Source: JBCCMQ01 sp039026235
Lineage (GTDB): Bacteria > Pseudomonadota > Alphaproteobacteria > Rhodobacterales > Rhodobacteraceae
Length of the DNA: 64,000 bases
Direction: 5' to 3'
Assembly (NCBI GenBank): GCA_039026235.1
Contig: JBCCMQ010000013.1
Span: forward strand, 25,475-89,474
This document shows positions 60,411 to 64,000 of this stretch, piece after piece (the first letter of the stretch is position 1; the number at the start of each line of letters is the position of its first letter). Below the pieces are notes generated by a model. The model was not told the origin of the DNA, did no database searches, and worked only from the letters and a program-made list of their open reading frames with translations. The translations under genes and the position numbers were made by a program.

Positions 60411-62411
60411 TCATTCAAATTCCATGATCACATCGTCAACGGCAAGGCTCTCGCCCGGTTGCACGTTGATTTTGGACACAGTGGCCTTGCGTTCAGCGCG
60501 AAGGATGTTTTCCATCTTCATGGCCTCGACCGAGCAAAGGGTCTGTCCCTCTTCCACCGCATCACCTTCGGCAACATCAATCTTTACGACCAGCCCGGGC
60601 ATGGGACACAGCAACAGCTTCGATGTGTCCGGCGGCAGTTTTTCCGGCATGAGCGCCGCAAGTTCCGCCTGCCGCGGGCTGCGGATCTTGACCCGCAAAT
60701 CGGCGCCACGCGTACGCAGACGGTAGCCTTGAGTGATCTTTTCGACTTTTAGCGCGATCTGGGTCTTATCGACAGTCAGGCGCGCCAAACGATCACCTGG
60801 GGTCCAGTCGCTGGAAACGCGCATCCGCGTGCCGTCATCAAAGACGATGTCCGCACCTTCGGGATCAGCCTCGACCGAAAGAGCAAAGGATTTCCCGTCC
60901 AGGCTCACGACCCATTCGGTTCCCACGATGCGGCGGTGATTGTCGATCGTGCCTGATATCCGGGTGCGCCGGATCTCGGCGACGCGGTGCATGGCGGCCG
61001 CGCTCGCCGCAACCCGCCGCAGCGCCGCGTCGTCAAGCGCCACGCCTTCAAAGCCGCCGGAATATTCTTCTGCAATAAAGGCCGTCGTCATGTTGCCGGC
61101 GATGAACTTTGGATGGTCCATGACTGCCGACAGGAAGGGCAGGTTGTGGCCGATACCTTCCAACTCAAACCCATCAAGCGCATGCCGCATTCCCTCAAGT
61201 GCCGCCGCGCGGTCTGGGCCCCAGGTGCAAAGCTTGGCAATCATGGGATCGTAGTACATCGAAATCTCGCCGCCCTCATGAACGCCTGTGTCATTGCGCA
61301 CGACGGCGGTTTCACTGACGCTTTCTGCAGGTGGACGATATCGTGTCAGCCGCCCGATTGAGGGAAGAAAGTTCCGGTAGGGGTCTTCCGCATAAAGACG
61401 GGATTCGATGGCCCAGCCATTCAACTTCACATCCACTTGGCGAAGTTCGAGAACCTCGCCATTGGCCACCCGGATCATTTGCTCGACCAGGTCGACGCCC
61501 GTTATCAGCTCGGTCACAGGGTGCTCGACCTGCAAACGCGTGTTCATTTCTAGGAAGTAAAACTTGCGCTCGCTGTCGACGATGAATTCCACCGTGCCAG
61601 CACTTGTGTAGCCGACGGCCTTTGCCAAAGCGCAAGCTTGTTCGCCCATGGCCTTGCGTGTGTTTTCATCCAGAAACGGGCTGGGGGCCTCTTCGATCAC
61701 CTTTTGGTTTCGCCGTTGGATCGAGCATTCCCGTTCACCAAGGTAGATGCAGTTGCCATGACTGTCAGCGAGAACCTGGATTTCGATATGTCGCGGCTGG
61801 GTGACAAACTTTTCGATGAAGATTCGGTCGTCGCCAAATGAACTGGCGGCTTCGTTCTTTGAACTCTGAAAGCCTTCCCGCGCCTCGGTGTCGTTCCAAG
61901 CGATACGCATGCCTTTGCCGCCGCCGCCGGCGCTGGCCTTGATCATAACGGGAAAACCGATCTCGCCCGATATTTTGACCGCGTCATCGGCATTTGCGAT
62001 CAGCCCCATGAAACCTGGTACGGTGCTGACATCTGCTTCGGCCGCAATTTTCTTTGAATTGATTTTGTCGCCCATGGCTTCGATCGCGGGCACGGGCGGG
62101 CCTATGAAGGCAATGCCTTCGGCAGCCAGAGCCGCTGCGAACTTGGGGTTCTCTGACAGAAACCCGTAACCGGGATGCACCGCCTCGGCGCCGGACTGGC
62201 GGACCGCACCCATGACTTTCTCAATATCGATGTAGGATTGGTTTGCCGGGGCAGGGCCGATACGGATCGCCTCGTCTGCCATGCGGACATGCAGTGCCGA
62301 CGCATCGGCGTCGGAATAGATTGCCACCGTTGCGATCCCCATACGGCGCGCGGTCTTGATCACTCGGCACGCGATCTCACCCCGGTTCGCAATCAGTATT
62401 TTCTTAAACAT
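60411..62411 (-). CDS. pccA: Propionyl-CoA carboxylase alpha (biotin) subunit
   Basis: A 666-residue protein. The biotin carboxylase part (about 1-450) has FKKILIANRGEIACRVIKTARRMG, GGGGKGMRIAW, RHIEIQVLAD and EMNTRLQVEHPVTE. A central BT domain links to the C-terminal biotin carrier, with EAMKMENILRA holding the biotinylated lysine. It carboxylates propionyl-CoA to methylmalonyl-CoA with PccB, which is not in the window and may lie just beyond its right end. A GGGGGG ribosome-binding run precedes ATG. Confidence 0.97.
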   Translation of the reverse strand: MFKKILIANRGEIACRVIKTARRMGIATVAIYSDADASALHVRMADEAIRIGPAPANQSYIDIEKVMGAVRQSGAEAVHPGYGFLSENPKFAAALAAEGIAFIGPPVPAIEAMGDKINSKKIAAEADVSTVPGFMGLIANADDAVKISGEIGFPVMIKASAGGGGKGMRIAWNDTEAREGFQSSKNEAASSFGDDRIFIEKFVTQPRHIEIQVLADSHGNCIYLGERECSIQRRNQKVIEEAPSPFLDENTRKAMGEQACALAKAVGYTSAGTVEFIVDSERKFYFLEMNTRLQVEHPVTELITGVDLVEQMIRVANGEVLELRQVDVKLNGWAIESRLYAEDPYRNFLPSIGRLTRYRPPAESVSETAVVRNDTGVHEGGEISMYYDPMIAKLCTWGPDRAAALEGMRHALDGFELEGIGHNLPFLSAVMDHPKFIAGNMTTAFIAEEYSGGFEGVALDDAALRRVAASAAAMHRVAEIRRTRISGTIDNHRRIVGTEWVVSLDGKSFALSVEADPEGADIVFDDGTRMRVSSDWTPGDRLARLTVDKTQIALKVEKITQGYRLRTRGADLRVKIRSPRQAELAALMPEKLPPDTSKLLLCPMPGLVVKIDVAEGDAVEEGQTLCSVEAMKMENILRAERKATVSKINVQPGESLAVDDVIMEFE

Positions 62412-62430
62412 CGTCCCCCCTTCGACCGAT

Positions 62431-62463
62431 CAAAACGAAAACGCGCGGCTGATACACCGCGCG
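62431..62463 (-). terminator. Intrinsic terminator after the first glycine-zipper lipoprotein
   Basis: CGCGCGG and CCGCGCG form a 7-bp stem with an 8-base loop (62442-62463). On the minus strand the stem is followed by TTTTCGTTTTG. It lies between the lipoprotein gene ending at 62512 and pccA, so pccA should have its own promoter or depend on read-through. Confidence 0.75.
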
Positions 62464-62511
62464 CTTCGCTGCAATTCGATTATTGTTTTGGCTATCTGAC
62501 GAACCGGCGTG

Positions 62512-62709
62512 TCAACAAACGCCAACATCGTCACAAAATACGCCGGCTGCCCCACCGATGAGGGCTCCGGTAAGGGTGCTGCCTCCTGCGACATTGGCCA
62601 CGACAGCGCCCGTTGCGGCGCCTCCCAGCCCGCGTTCCAGATCGGTGTCGCATGCCGCAACCGCAAGACAAATCGGCAGGCACAGCCAGAAGCGTTTGAA
62701 TATAGACAT
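62512..62709 (-). CDS. Glycine-zipper lipoprotein, 65 residues
   Basis: A tiny lipoprotein with signal FKRFWLCLPICLAVAAC (Cys20 lipidated), then a glycine zipper (GLGGAATGAVVANVAGG, GALIGGAAG) and a tail FCDDVGVC with two cysteines. GGAG lies seven bases before the ATG. It shares the ending AAGV-aromatic/Met-C-Asp/Asn-D-V with the next lipoprotein upstream and is probably its paralogue. The family resembles small outer-membrane glycine-zipper proteins. Function unknown. Confidence 0.8.
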   Translation of the reverse strand: MSIFKRFWLCLPICLAVAACDTDLERGLGGAATGAVVANVAGGSTLTGALIGGAAGVFCDDVGVC

Positions 62710-62859
62710 CTTCGTACTCCGCTTTTCAGTTGACGGGCGATGGCCCGCGAACCGAACAAACGCAGAGACCAGGTCGGATATTCAATATCCGGCGCACCGC
62801 ATCCAATAACATGGCGATGGGTTGCTGTGCCGCAAGCGGGAAGCCGCCTGCCCGTTTGT

Positions 62860-63087
62860 CTAATCGACGCAGTACTGTGGATTGACGTCATTGCACATGA
62901 CGCCCGCCGCTCCGCCAGCAAGGATGCCCAGTCCGACACCCCCGGTGAGAACCCCAAGGGTGATGCCACCGATCGCAGCGCCCGACACCGCGCGCGATCC
63001 TTCGGATCCGCCGCAGCCGGCGAGGAACGCCGCCGCCAGTACCGCACACCCGACGCGACGCATTGTTGCGTTGATTTGGAAATCCAT
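62860..63087 (-). CDS. Glycine-zipper lipoprotein, 75 residues
   Basis: A small lipoprotein with a signal ending FLAGC, then GSEGSRAVSGAAIGGITLGV and GGVGLGILAGGAAG, a repeated glycine zipper. The tail is VMCNDVNPQYCVD with two cysteines, matching the tail of the neighbouring lipoprotein. ATG at 63087 has GAGGT at proper distance; a second ATG at 63063 would give a standard-length signal. Together the two genes look like a tandem duplication. Confidence 0.8.
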   Translation of the reverse strand: MDFQINATMRRVGCAVLAAAFLAGCGGSEGSRAVSGAAIGGITLGVLTGGVGLGILAGGAAGVMCNDVNPQYCVD

Positions 63088-63130
63088 TGCCCGACCTCAG
63101 TTTTGTTTTTTTGCGTTATAGACGACTTTA

Positions 63131-63169
63131 TAAAAATAAGAAACGGCCTGATCTGGAATTGACCAGGCC
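63131..63169 (-). terminator. Intrinsic terminator after the 63338 gene
   Basis: GGCCTGATC and GACCAGGCC make a 9-bp stem with one G-U pair and a 7-base loop (63145-63169). On the minus strand a T-rich GTTTCTTATTTTTA follows. It should end the transcript of the hypothetical gene upstream and lies before the 75-residue lipoprotein gene. Confidence 0.8.
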
Positions 63170-63337
63170 GCCTTGAAGGGGAAGGGTATTGTCGGGGACA
63201 TTTCCCTACAGACGGGTGACTGCTGGTGGTGTCTGCGAGCGCGACGGTGGCGCAATTATTAGAAGGTTCCAACGGAAAATTACCGAGGCGAGGCTGGCAG
63301 GGCATTTTTCGCCGGTAGCGAGAGCCAATCGGCAAGA

Positions 63338-63712
63338 TCATGCCGATTCACCGCCCTGGATAAGGCTGCCGTCAAAGGCGACGGGGAAGGCGAGGCGCGC
63401 CCTGGCCTCATCTATGCGTAGCAACGCCTGATAGTCCCTGGGATCGAATTCTCCTTGTACCGGAACGACTTCACGTTCGAAAAGCCAGGAAATACGCCCC
63501 GCATCCAGGTTGCCGCGGGCAAAGGGTTCCGCCCCGAAATGTGCCCAGAGGGCGGCCATGAAGTAGGTGTCAGCCTTCTTGTCCGCCGGCTTGCGGTCGG
63601 CAAAACGTTCGCGCCGGATCAAAGGTGTCGGACCAGATTTATTCTCACGCCGGATCGTGAACTGAAAATCAGTTCCGGGCATGCGTCCGGGAAAGCCGCG
63701 GTGCTTTAGCAT
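63338..63712 (-). CDS. Conserved-looking hypothetical protein
   Basis: A 124-residue soluble protein not assigned to a family. It begins LKHRGFPGRMPG, is rich in Arg and Lys in its first half (RRENKSGPTPLIRRERFADRKPADKK), and has a helical end (DYQALLRIDEARARLAFPVAF). No signal peptide or membrane helix is seen. The start is uncertain: ATG 63712 has no clear ribosome-binding site, and TTG 63724 is also in frame. It lies between lipoprotein genes in the pccA region and ends before a good terminator. Confidence 0.6.
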   Translation of the reverse strand: MLKHRGFPGRMPGTDFQFTIRRENKSGPTPLIRRERFADRKPADKKADTYFMAALWAHFGAEPFARGNLDAGRISWLFEREVVPVQGEFDPRDYQALLRIDEARARLAFPVAFDGSLIQGGESA

Positions 63713-63833
63713 AACGACAGCCAAGGACCTTCGGCGCGATACCGCAGGCGTTTCAGCAAAGGTTTGAAGGGTTTTGCCCAGAATGCGCGTGTTCCGGTTT
63801 CAACCGGCGACTGGCAAATCGTGCGGGCGGGGT

Positions 63834-63860
63834 TCGGGTCGGCCGTTACAGCCGACCCGA
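63834..63860. repeat. Perfect inverted repeat after the 43-residue lipoprotein
   Basis: TCGGGTCGGC (63834-63843) and GCCGACCCGA (63851-63860) form a perfect 10-bp stem with a 7-base loop, nine bases after the stop of the small lipoprotein. There is no T-run on either side, so it may stabilise the short mRNA or act as a factor-assisted terminator. Confidence 0.6.
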
Positions 63861-63868
63861 AAGAAATC

Positions 63869-64000
63869 TTACATCTTTTCCATGACCGGTTCGGCCATGA
63901 TCGGCGCCGGCTCAACCGGTGCCGGCTCGGGCTCACGTGCGCAAGCAGCGGCCAGGACAACCAGGCCGAGAACCATGACAGCTTTGATGCTCTTGGACAT
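63869..64000 (-). CDS. 43-residue lipoprotein
   Basis: A very short lipoprotein: signal MSKSIKAVMVLGLVVLAAAC with Cys20 as the lipidation site, then a Pro/Glu/Ala tail AREPEPAPVEPAPIMAEP ending VMEKM. The ATG is exactly at the right window edge, so upstream signals cannot be seen. The tail has no fold. It resembles small entericidin-like or structural lipoproteins in size only. The Pro-Glu repeats could act as a spacer in the periplasm. Confidence 0.75.
   Translation of the reverse strand: MSKSIKAVMVLGLVVLAAACAREPEPAPVEPAPIMAEPVMEKM

Noticed and set aside
62430..63341. A 303-codon open frame on the minus strand
   Set aside because: It overlaps two clear lipoprotein genes with lipoboxes and ribosome-binding sites in another frame, crosses two good terminators, and has an Arg-rich composition typical of a false frame.
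1..64000. tRNA, rRNA, CRISPR arrays, insertion sequences and attachment sites
   Set aside because: No cloverleaf with a TTC arm, no repeat-spacer array, no transposase or integrase frame and no long terminal repeats were recognised on reading both strands.

Overview
The window is a gene-dense, GC-rich chromosomal segment of an alphaproteobacterium, most likely a marine Rhodobacterales (Roseobacter-type) bacterium. The evidence is family-level: a soxBDAG heterotetrameric sarcosine oxidase operon, a short alphaproteobacterial prolyl-tRNA synthetase, HdaA, a VPLPA-CTERM protein, a ParE of rhodobacterial type, and methylmalonyl-CoA mutase with propionyl-CoA carboxylase alpha. No rRNA, tRNA, CRISPR array, transposase or phage gene was seen. 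The segment reads as core plus niche-adaptive chromosome, not a mobile island.

Layout: 1-0.7 kb, an MFS exporter (cut by the window edge) divergent from soxR, with an 18-bp SoxR palindrome between them. 0.7-8.9 kb, an N-methyl amino acid catabolic block (soxBDAG, then an M24 hydrolase and an Asp/Glu-racemase-like enzyme) opposite a GlxA/GbdR-type AraC regulator. 8.9-10.8 kb, a beta-decarboxylating dehydrogenase and its GntR regulator. 10.8-15.0 kb, an unusual envelope module: outer-membrane barrel, two coiled-coil lipoproteins and an exported caspase-like protease. 15.3-19.8 kb, a 5-oxoprolinase (pxpBCA) operon led by a BASS-type transporter and met by an AbrB-family membrane protein. 19.9-24.6 kb, a UbiG-like methyltransferase and the four-gene Anbu proteasome-homologue operon.

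24.6-36.2 kb is an exopolysaccharide locus. One arm runs leftward (ExeA-like ATPase, Wzz/GNVR, BY-kinase). The other runs rightward (sugar transferase, PrsT-like TPR lipoprotein, Wza-like export protein, outer-membrane barrel, rhomboid protease, ManC). A 600-bp AT-rich intergenic region lies between the arms. 36.3-40.5 kb is a purine (allantoin) degradation operon with a PuuE-OHCU decarboxylase fusion, allantoicase, ureidoglycolate lyase and a CaiB/BaiF protein. 40.6-42.1 kb holds a DNA-3-methyladenine glycosylase gene broken by an in-frame amber codon and a VPLPA-CTERM protein.

42.3-54.3 kb is mainly housekeeping: parE, a thioredoxin-fold protein, a small DMT protein, a flavin-binding split-barrel protein, lolD/lolC, a PrxQ-like peroxiredoxin, proS, an AI-2E family permease, hdaA, ppx and a methyltransferase. 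54.3-64 kb carries small envelope proteins, a TerB/DnaJ protein, a VOC protein, and the propionyl-CoA to succinyl-CoA genes mcm and pccA with a multi-pass membrane protein between them, followed by three small lipoproteins.

The best candidates for undescribed biology are the caspase/lipoprotein/barrel module (10.8-15.0 kb), the exopolysaccharide locus that has exosortase-partner genes but no exosortase and contains a rhomboid protease, the SoxD subunit lacking its zinc cysteines, and the paired glycine-zipper lipoproteins beside pccA.
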